Below, in pieces: positions 26,362 through 35,524 of a DNA stretch of 62,502 nucleotides. The position numbers were made by a program, and so were the translations under genes. The notes below the pieces were generated by a model that saw only the letters and a list, made by a program, of their open reading frames with translations, was not told the origin of the DNA and searched no databases. Source of the stretch: an uncultured Flavobacteriales bacterium (GTDB lineage Bacteria; Bacteroidota; Bacteroidia; Flavobacteriales_D; Crocinitomicaceae); NCBI GenBank assembly GCA_903823565.1, contig CAIJTF010000050.1:1-62502 (forward strand), read 5' to 3'. How positions within the stretch are numbered: position 1 is the first letter of the stretch; each line of letters opens with the position of its first letter.

Positions 26362-27897
26362 ATGCAAATAGAAAATATTTTGTCGCAGTTTGGTATTAAC
26401 ACCAGTAACCCTGGTGGATACCTAGGAAAACAGACGTTTGGATCCTCAAACGAACGAATAGATTCCCTATCTCCAGTAGACGGCAGGCTCATTGCCTCCG
26501 TTCAACCTGTTACCCTCGAGGAATACGATGCCATTATTGAAAAATCGCAACAAGCGTTTTTGTCCTGGAGGATGATACCTGCTCCGAAAAGAGGGGAGAT
26601 CGTTCGTCAGGTAGGAGATGCATTGCGAAAACACAAAACGGCACTTGGAACCTTAGTGTCCTATGAAATGGGAAAATCGCTTCAAGAAGGATTAGGAGAA
26701 GTGCAAGAAATGATTGATATCTGTGATTTTGCGGTTGGTCTTTCAAGACAACTTCATGGCCTTACTATGCATTCTGAGCGAAGTGGACACCGAATGTATG
26801 AACAATACCACCCTTTGGGAATTGTTGGGATTATATCTGCGTTTAATTTCCCCGTTGCTGTTTGGAGTTGGAATAGTGCCTTAGCTTGGGTATGTGGAGA
26901 CGTTTGTGTTTGGAAACCTTCGGAGAAAACCCCCATTACAGCGCTAGCCTGTCAATATATTACCAACGAAGTGTTTGCAGAAAACAACGTACCCGACGGC
27001 GTTTCTTCTCTTGTGATAGGGGGGCCTTCCATCGGAGAACGGATGGCATCCGATGTGCGCGTTCCATTGGTCTCAGCCACGGGATCAACGCGAATGGGGA
27101 AATCGGTTGGCGCTGCTGTTGGATCCCGTTTAGGACGTTCCCTTTTGGAATTAGGTGGCAATAATGCCATCATTATTGCTCCTTCGGCAGATCTTAAAAT
27201 GGTGGTTCCCGGTGCGGTTTTTGGGGCCGTTGGAACTGCAGGTCAACGCTGTACCTCGACGAGAAGGCTTATCATCCACGAATCGGTATACGAAACGGTA
27301 AAAACGGCTTTAACCCTGGCTTATTCCCAGTTAAAAATCGGCAATCCTTTGGATCAATCAAACCATGTTGGGCCATTAATTGATCGTAATGCGGTGGAAA
27401 GCTATCTTCAAGCAATAGAGAAGGCGCATGAAGAAGGCGGAAAAATCGTAGTTCCTGGCGGCGTACTTCAAGGGGAGGGATTTGAGTCCGGATGTTTTGT
27501 TAAACCCTGTATAATAGAAGCTGAAAATCATTATTCCATCGTTCAACACGAAACGTTTGCCCCTATCCTTTACCTCATGAAATATACCGGCGACGTGGAG
27601 AATGCCATAGCCTTGCAAAATCAAGTCCCTCAGGGCTTGTCCTCAGCGATTATGACCAATTCTCTTAAAGAATCTGAAATGTTCTTGTCTCAAGCAGGTT
27701 CCGACTGTGGTATAGCAAACGTTAATATAGGGACTTCCGGAGCGGAAATCGGGGGCGCCTTTGGAGGAGAAAAAGAGACCGGCGGTGGACGCGAATCGGG
27801 TTCGGATGCATGGAAAATTTATATGAGGCGGCAAACGAATACCATAAACTATTCGGATAGCCTTCCGCTTGCACAAGGGATTAAATTCGATTTATAA
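26362..27897 (+). CDS. aldehyde dehydrogenase, ALDH7 type (alpha-aminoadipic semialdehyde / piperideine-6-carboxylate dehydrogenase)
   Basis: A 511-residue NAD-dependent aldehyde dehydrogenase. Glu263 (LLELGGNN) and nucleophilic Cys297 (GQRCTSTR) form the active site. AFNFPVAVWSWNSALAWVCG and WKPSEKTP are typical of the ALDH7/antiquitin branch, which oxidises the lysine catabolite alpha-aminoadipic semialdehyde. The assignment to lysine breakdown is from family resemblance; no other lysine-degradation gene is nearby, so a broader aldehyde-detoxifying role is possible. The gene has its own promoter. Confidence 0.88.
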   Translation: MQIENILSQFGINTSNPGGYLGKQTFGSSNERIDSLSPVDGRLIASVQPVTLEEYDAIIEKSQQAFLSWRMIPAPKRGEIVRQVGDALRKHKTALGTLVSYEMGKSLQEGLGEVQEMIDICDFAVGLSRQLHGLTMHSERSGHRMYEQYHPLGIVGIISAFNFPVAVWSWNSALAWVCGDVCVWKPSEKTPITALACQYITNEVFAENNVPDGVSSLVIGGPSIGERMASDVRVPLVSATGSTRMGKSVGAAVGSRLGRSLLELGGNNAIIIAPSADLKMVVPGAVFGAVGTAGQRCTSTRRLIIHESVYETVKTALTLAYSQLKIGNPLDQSNHVGPLIDRNAVESYLQAIEKAHEEGGKIVVPGGVLQGEGFESGCFVKPCIIEAENHYSIVQHETFAPILYLMKYTGDVENAIALQNQVPQGLSSAIMTNSLKESEMFLSQAGSDCGIANVNIGTSGAEIGGAFGGEKETGGGRESGSDAWKIYMRRQTNTINYSDSLPLAQGIKFDL

Positions 27898-27931
27898 TAG
27901 GTCTAGATTTCCCAATTCCGTTGGGCTTTCC

Positions 27932-27939
27932 TATTTTTG
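27932..27939 (+). promoter_or_regulatory. -7 promoter element before the PfkB kinase gene
   Basis: TAttTTTG matches the Bacteroidota -7 box 14 bases before the ATG at 27954. A TTTC about 20 bases upstream could be the -33 element. It would drive the run from the kinase to the GT9 gene. Confidence 0.5.
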
Positions 27940-27953
27940 TAAAAACTAAATAA

Positions 27954-28871
27954 ATGCAACTTTTAACGGTAGGTAGCGTCGCCTTTGATGCCATAGAAAC
28001 TCCCTTTGGGAAATCTGACAAAATAATTGGAGGTGCGGGGACCTATATTACCTTAGCCGCTTCTTTTTTCAACAAGGAACAAGCGATCGTTTCTGTGGTA
28101 GGTGAAGACTTCCCTTACGAGACGATTGAAGGCATGAAAGAACGAGGAATTGATACAACAGGCATTCAAATTCCCACCGGAGGGAAGACCTTTTTTTGGG
28201 CGGGAAAATACCATAACGATATGAATTCCAGGGACACCTTGGTAACCGAATTAAATGTCCTTGGAGATTTTAATCCAATAGTACCAGAGGCCTTTCGAAC
28301 AGCCCCCTATTTAATGCTCGGGAATTTAAGCCCAGAGGTACAACTTAAAGTGGTTTCTCAGATGAAAGTTCGCCCCACGTTTATTGCAATGGATACCATG
28401 AATTTTTGGATGGACATTGCCTTGGAAGCCTTACATCTTACCCTTAAATCGGTAGACTTACTTATCGTTAATGATGAGGAAGCGCGGCAGTTAACCGGGG
28501 AGTATTCGCTCAAAACAGCTGCAAAAAAAATTGCTGCCATGGGGCCATCAAAGGTCGTTATTAAAAAAGGAGAACACGGGGCCTTGCTTTTTGAAAACGA
28601 TCGAATTTTTTATGCACCCGCCTTACCCTTAGAGGAAGTTTTTGATCCAACAGGGGCAGGAGATTGTTTCGCGGGTGGGTTTATGGGATACCTTTCTCAA
28701 ACCAACGATACGAGCTTTGAAAACATGAAAAAAGCGGTAATTGCAGGGTCGGCCGTTGCCTCTTTTTGCGTGGAAAAGTTTGGAACAAAACGGTTAGAAG
28801 AAATTACAACAGCCGACGTAAAAGAAAGAATGCAGGCCTTTCTTCAATTATCCCAATTTGACTTGAATTAA
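27954..28871 (+). CDS. PfkB-family (ribokinase-like) sugar kinase
   Basis: A 305-residue ribokinase-fold kinase. It opens with LLTVGSVAFDAIETPFG, has GGAGTYITLAASFF for substrate binding, IVNDEEARQLTGEYSL, and the catalytic signature DPTGAGDCFAGGF with catalytic Asp237. The substrate cannot be read from sequence; ribose, adenosine or another small sugar is possible. It starts a plus-strand run of five closely spaced genes and is followed after 5 bases by the DUF349 gene. Confidence 0.88.
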   Translation: MQLLTVGSVAFDAIETPFGKSDKIIGGAGTYITLAASFFNKEQAIVSVVGEDFPYETIEGMKERGIDTTGIQIPTGGKTFFWAGKYHNDMNSRDTLVTELNVLGDFNPIVPEAFRTAPYLMLGNLSPEVQLKVVSQMKVRPTFIAMDTMNFWMDIALEALHLTLKSVDLLIVNDEEARQLTGEYSLKTAAKKIAAMGPSKVVIKKGEHGALLFENDRIFYAPALPLEEVFDPTGAGDCFAGGFMGYLSQTNDTSFENMKKAVIAGSAVASFCVEKFGTKRLEEITTADVKERMQAFLQLSQFDLN

Positions 28872-28876
28872 TTGCC

Positions 28877-30583
28877 ATGAACAGCATAAATGCCTTGATA
28901 GATCAACTTTCCACCTTGGAAACTTGCGAAGACCTCATTGGATTAGGGAAAGAATTGAGCGAACTTAAACAGACCTTTGAAGATTATTTGCTTGAATTAG
29001 AACGCATTGAACAAGTGAACTCCCTTGATGCAAGAGCGCAAGGGGAACCCTACGAGCCCAAAGATTACACGGACGAAAAAAATGATTTCTACACGCGTTA
29101 CAACATTTTAAAAGAAAAAAGAAAAGGCCAAATTTCTTTAAGAGATACCCTAGAAAAGGAAAATCTTAAACTGAAAAAAGAGCTTCTCGATGAACTGAAG
29201 AACATCATAGAGGGAGAGGAGAATATTGGTGTTGCCTTCAATGCCTACCAAAGAATCCACGAAACATGGAAGAAAATTGGTGATATTCCTAGGGACCGTC
29301 GCGATGAGATTCAACGAGAATATTCCCGCTTATTGGAAATCTTTTTTTATACCATGCGCATTTATCGTGAAATTAAAGACCACGATTACAAAAGAAATTT
29401 GCAGCGAAAACAAAAGGTACTAACCCAACTGCAACAACTAAGAAACGAAGAACAGGACATTAAATCAATCGAACAACGGTTGCGGACCCTACAAGACGAA
29501 TGGGAAGAAGTGGGGCCCGTTCCAAACGAAGAGTGGGAAGCGATAAAAGCGAAGTATTGGGAAACCATTCGGCAAATTTATGACAAAATAAATGCCCACT
29601 ACGACGCCCAACGACAAGTATATGCGGATAATATCGCAGGGAAAAAAGCGCTCGTCAATGAAGTGTCTAAGTTGGTTGAGGAAGCAAAAACAGCACAAAA
29701 TGCGAAGGTTTGGGATCGGTTGATTCAAGAGGTAAAAACTATTCAAGAGGCCTATAAAAAAATAGGCCCCGGTAAAAAATCTGAAAACGATGCCGTATGG
29801 AAGGCGTTTCGATCCGAATGCGATGCGCTTTTTGCGATTAAGAAAACGTTCAACAAAATCCAAAATGAGACCTTTTCCGAAAACATTCAACGGAAACAGA
29901 ATCTCATTGAAGCCATGAAAGGATTGTTGGACAGCGCGAATTCGAAAGAATCATTGGCTCAGGTCATCCAATTTCAAAAGGAATGGAAAGCCATTGGTTC
30001 CACTGGAAAGGCGGAACCAAAATTATGGTCCACTTTCCGAGGATCGTGCGATGCTTTCTTTGCACAAAAAGATGCACTGAATAAATCGCTGGACCGTGAA
30101 AAGGAGGAAAATTTGGCAAAAAAAGAGACCCTCATCGAAGAACTAAAAGGACTAACCCTCTCCGAAAAAACCGAAGGGTTATCCAAACTTCGAGAACTTT
30201 CTAACGCATTTAAGGCGGTTGGTCCTGTCCCGCATGCTAAAAATAATGACCTTTGGAATCGATACCAAAATGCGCTTCAAGAACAGTACAGCCACTTAAA
30301 ACTGAGTGAAGCCGAAAAGGAGGACCTTCTCTTTACGGAAAAATTGCACGCGATAAAACCTGGTCCCGACCGGCAAAAATTCCTTCAAAAGGAGCGAGGA
30401 GATATTCGAAGACAAATTGAGCGAATGACCCAAGAAGCGAATCGTATGGAAACCAATTTGGCCTTTTTTGCGCGTTCAAAAGGCGCGGATACACTCAAAA
30501 ATGAGGTAGAACAGAAAATCGAAGGCCTTCAAAAACAAATTGCCGTTCTCACTCGGCGCCTAAAACAAATTCCTAATGAATAG
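28877..30583 (+). CDS. DUF349 repeat protein (five repeats)
   Basis: A 568-residue cytosolic, highly charged, helical protein. Five DUF349 units are visible, each with a W-x-x-IG/VG core and a W-x-x-(F/Y) helix: WKKIGDIPRDRRDEIQREYS, WEEVGPVPNEEWEAIKAKYW, YKKIGPGKKSENDAVWKAF, WKAIGSTGKAEPKLWSTF and FKAVGPVPHAKNNDLWNRY. The ends are coiled-coil-like. DUF349 proteins are widespread in Bacteroidota and of unknown function; RNA or nucleoid association has been proposed for relatives. The last 8 bases overlap the start of the next gene. Confidence 0.9.
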   Translation: MNSINALIDQLSTLETCEDLIGLGKELSELKQTFEDYLLELERIEQVNSLDARAQGEPYEPKDYTDEKNDFYTRYNILKEKRKGQISLRDTLEKENLKLKKELLDELKNIIEGEENIGVAFNAYQRIHETWKKIGDIPRDRRDEIQREYSRLLEIFFYTMRIYREIKDHDYKRNLQRKQKVLTQLQQLRNEEQDIKSIEQRLRTLQDEWEEVGPVPNEEWEAIKAKYWETIRQIYDKINAHYDAQRQVYADNIAGKKALVNEVSKLVEEAKTAQNAKVWDRLIQEVKTIQEAYKKIGPGKKSENDAVWKAFRSECDALFAIKKTFNKIQNETFSENIQRKQNLIEAMKGLLDSANSKESLAQVIQFQKEWKAIGSTGKAEPKLWSTFRGSCDAFFAQKDALNKSLDREKEENLAKKETLIEELKGLTLSEKTEGLSKLRELSNAFKAVGPVPHAKNNDLWNRYQNALQEQYSHLKLSEAEKEDLLFTEKLHAIKPGPDRQKFLQKERGDIRRQIERMTQEANRMETNLAFFARSKGADTLKNEVEQKIEGLQKQIAVLTRRLKQIPNE

Positions 30584-31247
30584 AATTACGAATGCGCTGT
30601 TGTTTTTTCTATTTATTCCCATTTTAGCCCTTAGCATTTTTATAGGCTTTGATTTGCCTTTGGAAATACTAAAAACAACGGGGCGGTCGCTTCCGTATAA
30701 ATCGGTTTTGTTTCTAGGATTTGCACTATTGGTGGGTATAATTGGGTCAAACCGTAGCATAAAACGTTGGGTTGGATTATTCACCATTAGACAAACAACC
30801 CGATTTATGTTTACGGCGAAAAGTAGTGCCGATAGAAAACAACGCGTTGTCGTTTATTCCTTGCTTGAATCTATTGTTTTAGCACTCCTTGCCTTGGCCC
30901 TTTATAATTTGACTCAAGATTCCTTGATTTGTTCCCTCTTGTATGCGGTTTTTGCTGTCGATGGGCTTTTGTTTTTGATCTTCGGTATTTCCTCCTTCGG
31001 GGTTGGCATAAGTACCAAAGCCATTTTGGTGGTTGACCGAGAGGTAACGGTGGCTTTTTTAAGTGGTCTGCGAAAGGTGAGCATTTCGCAACAAACCCTT
31101 TACCTAGACTACCTAAACGGACTACAACTTACCTTTCCCGTAAATTGCATTCCGGATGGCGATAAAAGTGCTTTTATTCTTACCTTAGAATCGGTAACAA
31201 ACCGGGATCGCGTTCTGATTCAGAATCTTAGCACATGGAAAACGTAA
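30576..31247 (+). CDS. hypothetical membrane protein
   Basis: A 223-residue protein with four likely transmembrane helices (about residues 7-25, 42-58, 90-106 and 115-140) and a C-terminal soluble part of about 80 residues with beta strands (AILVVDREVTVAFLSG, QTLYLDYLNGLQLTFPV). I do not recognise a family. Its start overlaps the DUF349 gene by 8 bases and its end overlaps the kinase gene by 13 bases, a strong hint that the three are translated together. The downstream histidine kinase has no membrane segment of its own, so this protein could couple it to the membrane; that is inference. Confidence 0.7.
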   Translation: MNRITNALLFFLFIPILALSIFIGFDLPLEILKTTGRSLPYKSVLFLGFALLVGIIGSNRSIKRWVGLFTIRQTTRFMFTAKSSADRKQRVVVYSLLESIVLALLALALYNLTQDSLICSLLYAVFAVDGLLFLIFGISSFGVGISTKAILVVDREVTVAFLSGLRKVSISQQTLYLDYLNGLQLTFPVNCIPDGDKSAFILTLESVTNRDRVLIQNLSTWKT

Positions 31248-32593
31248 AAATTCTTATTGTTGAAGACGATTTATCCTTCGCAAACCTTTTACAAGAAAGA
31301 CTCACCCTCTTAGGATACAATCCCTTTGAATTGCTTTGTATTGATTCTTTGGATGAAGCCATTTCAGTCAAAAAAGAGTTAAATCCTGACGTAATACTAC
31401 TGGACCTAAACATTCGTGACTCCTCAGGGATTAAAACCTATACGAGTATCTCGGAACTTTTTGAGGAAGCCACCATTATTGTTTTGTCCGGGCTCGATGA
31501 CCAATCGCTATCCTTGGAGATTGTTGCCAAGGGAGCACAAGATTATTTGCTTAAAAATGAAATCAATGCTGGTGTACTAGATAAAACCATAAAATACGGG
31601 ATGCTGCGAAGGACCTTTCAAGTTCAGCTCTCGGAATCGGAAAAAAAATACAAAGACCTTTTTTATAACTCCCCACTTCCGATGTTGAAGCTTGCCGTTA
31701 ATAGCTATCAAATTCTATTTTGCAACCAAGCGGCTCTTACCCTTTATGGAGCAAATGAAGCCCAAGAAATGGTAGGAAAATCATTGAATGATTTCATGAC
31801 TTCTGATACGAATTTATTGTCCGAAAACAACGCCCCGCGACTCGTTGGCAATTATAAACAGTGCACCTTTTCAAACCAAGAAATTTCAACGCAAATTATT
31901 CTGAACCAACTTAAAGAAGACAAAGACGCTTTTATTGCCCTTGTAGTTGACAAAACCGATGAGTTGCTATTTGAACAAAGAAAATATGACATCATTGCGC
32001 AAGCAGAGGAGGGTGAAAAGAAAAAAATTGCCCGAGAACTTCATGACGGACTGGGCCAACAATTGGTGTTGTTAAACCTCCTCCTTCAAAACATCCAGCC
32101 TATTCCTGAGCAAGAAGCTTCCTTGGAGAACATAAAACAAATTTTACACAACTCCATTCAAGAAGTAAAAGAACTCGCCTATAACCTTTTGCCACCAGCC
32201 CTTGAGCAAGGGTTTTTAAATGCATTAGAGCGTTTTGCACACCGCGTAAACGCAACAGGAAAACTATCCTTTGAATTAGACATTGATTCCTCGATTGAAG
32301 AAGATAGCTTTAAAAAGGTTGATCGGTTTAACCTTTATCGCATTGTGCAAGAATCATTAAACAATGCATTGAAACATTCTCAGGCCACTAAACTTGTCAT
32401 TTCGATCATAAAAAACAAGGATACCCTTTGCTTAAAAATTAAGGACGACGGTGTGGGCTTCGCTTCGTGTAAACAGGAAACTGGATTGGGTCTTCAAAAC
32501 ATGAAGTATCGAATGAAAATGGCTAATATTCAGGGGGACATACAAAGCGAAGAAGGGAAAGGCGTTTGTATTACCTTAACATTTAATACGTGA
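31235..32593 (+). CDS. REC-PAS-HisKA_3 hybrid sensor histidine kinase (NarX/DesK-type), cytosolic
   Basis: A 452-residue protein with unusual order. An N-terminal receiver domain (1-120; acidic pair D11/D12 and phospho-acceptor Asp57 in LLDLNIRD) is followed by a PAS domain (about 130-240, NSPLPMLKLAVNSYQILFCN), a HisKA_3 dimerisation helix with His270 in IARELHDGLGQQLVLL, and an HATPase_c domain (ESLNNALKHSQA, IKDDGVGFASC, GLGLQNMKYRM). There is no membrane segment. HisKA_3 kinases normally signal to LuxR-type regulators; none is in the window. It takes input through REC and PAS. It overlaps its neighbours by 13 and 4 bases. Confidence 0.92.
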   Translation: MENVKILIVEDDLSFANLLQERLTLLGYNPFELLCIDSLDEAISVKKELNPDVILLDLNIRDSSGIKTYTSISELFEEATIIVLSGLDDQSLSLEIVAKGAQDYLLKNEINAGVLDKTIKYGMLRRTFQVQLSESEKKYKDLFYNSPLPMLKLAVNSYQILFCNQAALTLYGANEAQEMVGKSLNDFMTSDTNLLSENNAPRLVGNYKQCTFSNQEISTQIILNQLKEDKDAFIALVVDKTDELLFEQRKYDIIAQAEEGEKKKIARELHDGLGQQLVLLNLLLQNIQPIPEQEASLENIKQILHNSIQEVKELAYNLLPPALEQGFLNALERFAHRVNATGKLSFELDIDSSIEEDSFKKVDRFNLYRIVQESLNNALKHSQATKLVISIIKNKDTLCLKIKDDGVGFASCKQETGLGLQNMKYRMKMANIQGDIQSEEGKGVCITLTFNT

Positions 32594-33558
32594 AAATTCT
32601 AATAATTCGCTTTAGTTCCATCGGGGATGTTTTACTAACCTTTCACGTCATCCATGCTTTAAAGGAAAAACATCCTGATTCCGATATTCATGTACTTACT
32701 AAACCTGCGTTTGTCCCCTTGTTTCGCATGCTTCCTGTACCCGTAAATATCATACCGCTGACTAAATCAATGATAAAAACGGCATCGATCCTACGCCGGG
32801 AGCGCTTCGAGTTAATAATCGATCTTCACAACAACCTGAGAAGCCGATTTTTACAGGTTTTACTATTCCATCATTCCTGGCGCAATGTGCAAAAATTAAA
32901 CGTGCGTAAATGGCTTCTTACCACCTTTAAATGGAATACCTTACCCCAGATTCACGTGGTTGACCGGTACTTGAAAGCGGCCGGCCTTGCTTCTTCTGGG
33001 ACAAATCCACTTACGCTGAATGTTCCCGAAGGAGTGCGCCTTCCTACCGACAAACCCTACATCGCCTGGGTGCTGGGCGCAAAATTTAAAACGAAGCAAT
33101 TTCCAATCGTAAAAATCATGGAACTTTTACCGTCCATTACATACCCGATCGTTTTTCTTGGCGGTACCTCTGAAGAGGATGAGGCAAAAAGACTACCTGC
33201 TAATCATTCCATTTTTAATTGGGTAAACAAAACTACACTTGACGAAGCCGCTTTTGTTTTAAAAAATGCATCAATGGTAGTTTCTAATGATACCGGTTTA
33301 ATGCATTTAGCTGCTTTCTTCAATAAACCTATGTTGGTTCTTTGGGGAAGTACGAGTGAAGCCTTTGGTATGGGGCCCTACCGATGTACCCGCGTTGTAC
33401 ATGCCGAAATTCAATCCCTTTCCTGTAGGCCTTGTTCAAAGATTGGGTACAAACAATGTCCAAAAGGACACTTTAAATGTATGATGCTGCATCCCAGTCA
33501 ACGCTTAGCATCACAAATTAATTCCTTATTTTTAGAAGGAACTGAAGCACCTCGTTAA
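32590..33558 (+). CDS. glycosyltransferase family 9 (ADP-heptose:LPS heptosyltransferase-like)
   Basis: A 322-residue GT-B fold enzyme of the family that adds heptose to the lipopolysaccharide inner core. N-terminal ILIIRFSSIGDVLLTFHVIHAL and the donor-site block VVSNDTGLMHLAAFFNKPML followed by WGSTSEAFGMGPY are characteristic. C-terminal SLSCRPCSKIGYKQCPKGHF carries several Cys, seen in many GT9 members. The initiator is GTG at 32590, overlapping the kinase stop (GTGA). Its 3' end overlaps the convergent hydrolase by 41 bases. Confidence 0.88.
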   Translation: MKILIIRFSSIGDVLLTFHVIHALKEKHPDSDIHVLTKPAFVPLFRMLPVPVNIIPLTKSMIKTASILRRERFELIIDLHNNLRSRFLQVLLFHHSWRNVQKLNVRKWLLTTFKWNTLPQIHVVDRYLKAAGLASSGTNPLTLNVPEGVRLPTDKPYIAWVLGAKFKTKQFPIVKIMELLPSITYPIVFLGGTSEEDEAKRLPANHSIFNWVNKTTLDEAAFVLKNASMVVSNDTGLMHLAAFFNKPMLVLWGSTSEAFGMGPYRCTRVVHAEIQSLSCRPCSKIGYKQCPKGHFKCMMLHPSQRLASQINSLFLEGTEAPR

Positions 33559-34921
33559 TAGCCCGTTCATCAATTGTTATATCAATCGAACCATATTCGC
33601 TTGGATTGCCAGAAGCAGAAGGCTGAAATAAATGGTTCAATCCATCCAGCGGTTTAATGGCTTTTATTTTTTCGTCCCCGGGATTGCAATTCGCAGCAAT
33701 AGCCTCTAAGTTCATTTTTGCCGGTACTTGTAAATCCGTGGTTCCATTCAACGCCAGATAATGGCATCGAATTTTTCGAAGATCCGTGGCGGGTTCATAA
33801 TTTAGAAAGTAAAGCATCCATGGGTTGACATAGGCTTCTAAATTCATTTTTACCCACTCCGAACGGTCATTTACTCCATTTTTGCGCAAGTCCTTTGCGC
33901 TCAAACGCTTAGCATAATCCATCAAAAACGATTCAGCTTCTTTTTGAACTTCACTCAAAGAATCTAGGGTCAATAAAGGATAAAATGCCTTCGAAAACGA
34001 TCGTATTTGTTTTTGTTCCTTTTTCGAAGCCCCTACAGCTCGCGCAATTAATATTTGCTGTTCAACCAATAGGGTTGAACCTAAAACCCCCGGACCCGCT
34101 AAGGAAATCACGCCAAAAACCTCTGGATTCCTAGCCGCAACCATATTAGCAACCATTCCTCCCTCGCTGTGCCCCAATAAAATTATTTTTTGAGCATCAA
34201 GATTCGGCACTGTTTTTACAAACGCCAATGCCGCCTCAATGTCTTGAACAAAGTCAAGAGAGGTTGCTCCAACAAACTCGCCTTCTGATTTAGCGGTACC
34301 ACGATCATCCATTCGTAATACAGCAAATCCAGCGGAAGTTAAGCGATCTGCCAAGACCAGAAAGGGTCGGTGCCCTAAAATTTCCTCATTCCGATCTTGC
34401 GGACCACTCCCAGTGATAAGAATAATACAAGGGAATAACGTTGAAGGGGCATTCGAGGGATGGGTAAGGGTTCCGCTGAGGTTAAAGCCTCCCCGTTCAT
34501 TCTTTATTGTAACTTCCTTTTCAACATAGGTATAAGGCTCCGTAGGCTCTTGAATTTTTCTTTGGGTTACCGCTGCTTCAAGCGTTTGATCAAAGGAGAG
34601 CGCCGCCTTAAACACGCCTTGTTTAAACGTACCAACAAGTACATTGGAGGCATCTAAAGTTCCTTCATAGGAAGCGCGCAACGGATCAATAGTAAAACGA
34701 AGCGTTTTACCGATAACGGAGACGCTTGACATTGGAATACCCATCGCTTTTTGATTCGGACTATCCATCGTTCCCTTGTAAAGACCCGAACTATCCTTTA
34801 AATGTAGGACCAAAGGTAACTTTTGGCCCATAGCATCAAGCGTTCCATACCAATCCCCTTCTATCTGAGAATGGAAAACCGTCCAATTAAAAAGAAAAAG
34901 CCAACCTAAAAACTTAAACAC
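33518..34921 (-). CDS. secreted alpha/beta hydrolase
   Basis: A 467-residue exported serine hydrolase. After the signal peptide (ending VFHSQ) comes a beta-rich N-terminal domain of about 100 residues (GDWYGTLDAMGQKLPLVLHL). The alpha/beta-hydrolase domain has the oxyanion region LITGSGPQDRNEE, the MDDRGTAKSEG strand and nucleophile Ser252 in GHSEGG; His in GLNHLF near the C-terminus and an Asp in NGTTDLQVP complete a likely triad. Peptidase or esterase activity is possible; the substrate is unknown. It begins with GTG at 34921, which shares one base with the thioesterase stop (TAGTG). The last 13 codons lie opposite the GT9 3' end. Confidence 0.85.
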   Translation of the reverse strand: MFKFLGWLFLFNWTVFHSQIEGDWYGTLDAMGQKLPLVLHLKDSSGLYKGTMDSPNQKAMGIPMSSVSVIGKTLRFTIDPLRASYEGTLDASNVLVGTFKQGVFKAALSFDQTLEAAVTQRKIQEPTEPYTYVEKEVTIKNERGGFNLSGTLTHPSNAPSTLFPCIILITGSGPQDRNEEILGHRPFLVLADRLTSAGFAVLRMDDRGTAKSEGEFVGATSLDFVQDIEAALAFVKTVPNLDAQKIILLGHSEGGMVANMVAARNPEVFGVISLAGPGVLGSTLLVEQQILIARAVGASKKEQKQIRSFSKAFYPLLTLDSLSEVQKEAESFLMDYAKRLSAKDLRKNGVNDRSEWVKMNLEAYVNPWMLYFLNYEPATDLRKIRCHYLALNGTTDLQVPAKMNLEAIAANCNPGDEKIKAIKPLDGLNHLFQPSASGNPSEYGSIDITIDERAINEVLQFLLKIRN

Positions 34922-35433
34922 TATTCTTTAAATAATTTCTGTATTTCTTTTGCCTCTGAAGGTTTCATCTTTCCCGAAAGGATTAGGTTCAACTCCCTTC
35001 GCCGAAAAGCCCCCTCGAAGCGTTCTTTTTCTTCGTCCGTTTCGGGAATAATTTCAGGTACCTGAATCGGGCCCCCATTTTGATCAACGGCCACAAAGGT
35101 GTAGATGGCCTGATTACACTTATCACGAATTCCAGTAACATGGTCCTCAACATACACATCGACAAAAATCTCCATACTACTATTGAAGGACCTTGACACC
35201 TTGGCTTCAAGGGTAACAATGGAAGAGGCCGGAATGGGTTTTTTAAAGGAAACACTGTTCACAGAGGCTGTAACAACTACCCTCCTACAGTGCCGATGCG
35301 CCGAGACGCTTGCAATGATATCCATCCAAGCCAATAACTGCCCCCCAAATAAATTCCCAAGAGTATTTGTGTCATTTGGAAGAACTACATGGGTGGTTAC
35401 CGAAAGGGACTCATTGGCTTTTTTTGCTCTCAT
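34921..35433 (-). CDS. acyl-CoA thioesterase, hotdog fold (YciA/BACH type)
   Basis: A 170-residue single-hotdog thioesterase that hydrolyses acyl-CoA. The N-terminal motif VVLPNDTNTLGNLFGGQLLAW carries the catalytic Asn/Asp region of the BACH/YciA family, followed by VTASVNSVSFKKPIPASSIV and the VDVYVEDHVTGI strand. The C-terminal tail is charged and helical (FRRRELNLILSGKMKPSEA). It is translationally linked to the downstream hydrolase through a shared TAGTG. The upstream divergent gene is the M43 protease. Confidence 0.92.
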   Translation of the reverse strand: MRAKKANESLSVTTHVVLPNDTNTLGNLFGGQLLAWMDIIASVSAHRHCRRVVVTASVNSVSFKKPIPASSIVTLEAKVSRSFNSSMEIFVDVYVEDHVTGIRDKCNQAIYTFVAVDQNGGPIQVPEIIPETDEEKERFEGAFRRRELNLILSGKMKPSEAKEIQKLFKE

Positions 35434-35475
35434 AGTACAAAGATAGGTAAACTGAACAATGCTTGAGTGTAAGCG

Positions 35476-35507
35476 TTTGACTAACGATTATTTAATTTGT
35501 ATTTTAG
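35476..35507 (+). promoter_or_regulatory. putative promoter of the M43 metalloprotease gene
   Basis: TTTG (35476-35479), 20 bases, then TAttTTAG (35500-35507), a near match to the -33/-7 consensus. It lies within the 5' end of the longest open frame, supporting a start at 35525. Confidence 0.5.
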
Positions 35508-35524
35508 TGCCGAAATTACATCCT

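Noticed and set aside
29489..29890. 133-codon antisense open frame within the DUF349 gene
   Set aside because: Antisense to five clear DUF349 repeats; hydrophobic, biased composition typical of a shadow frame.
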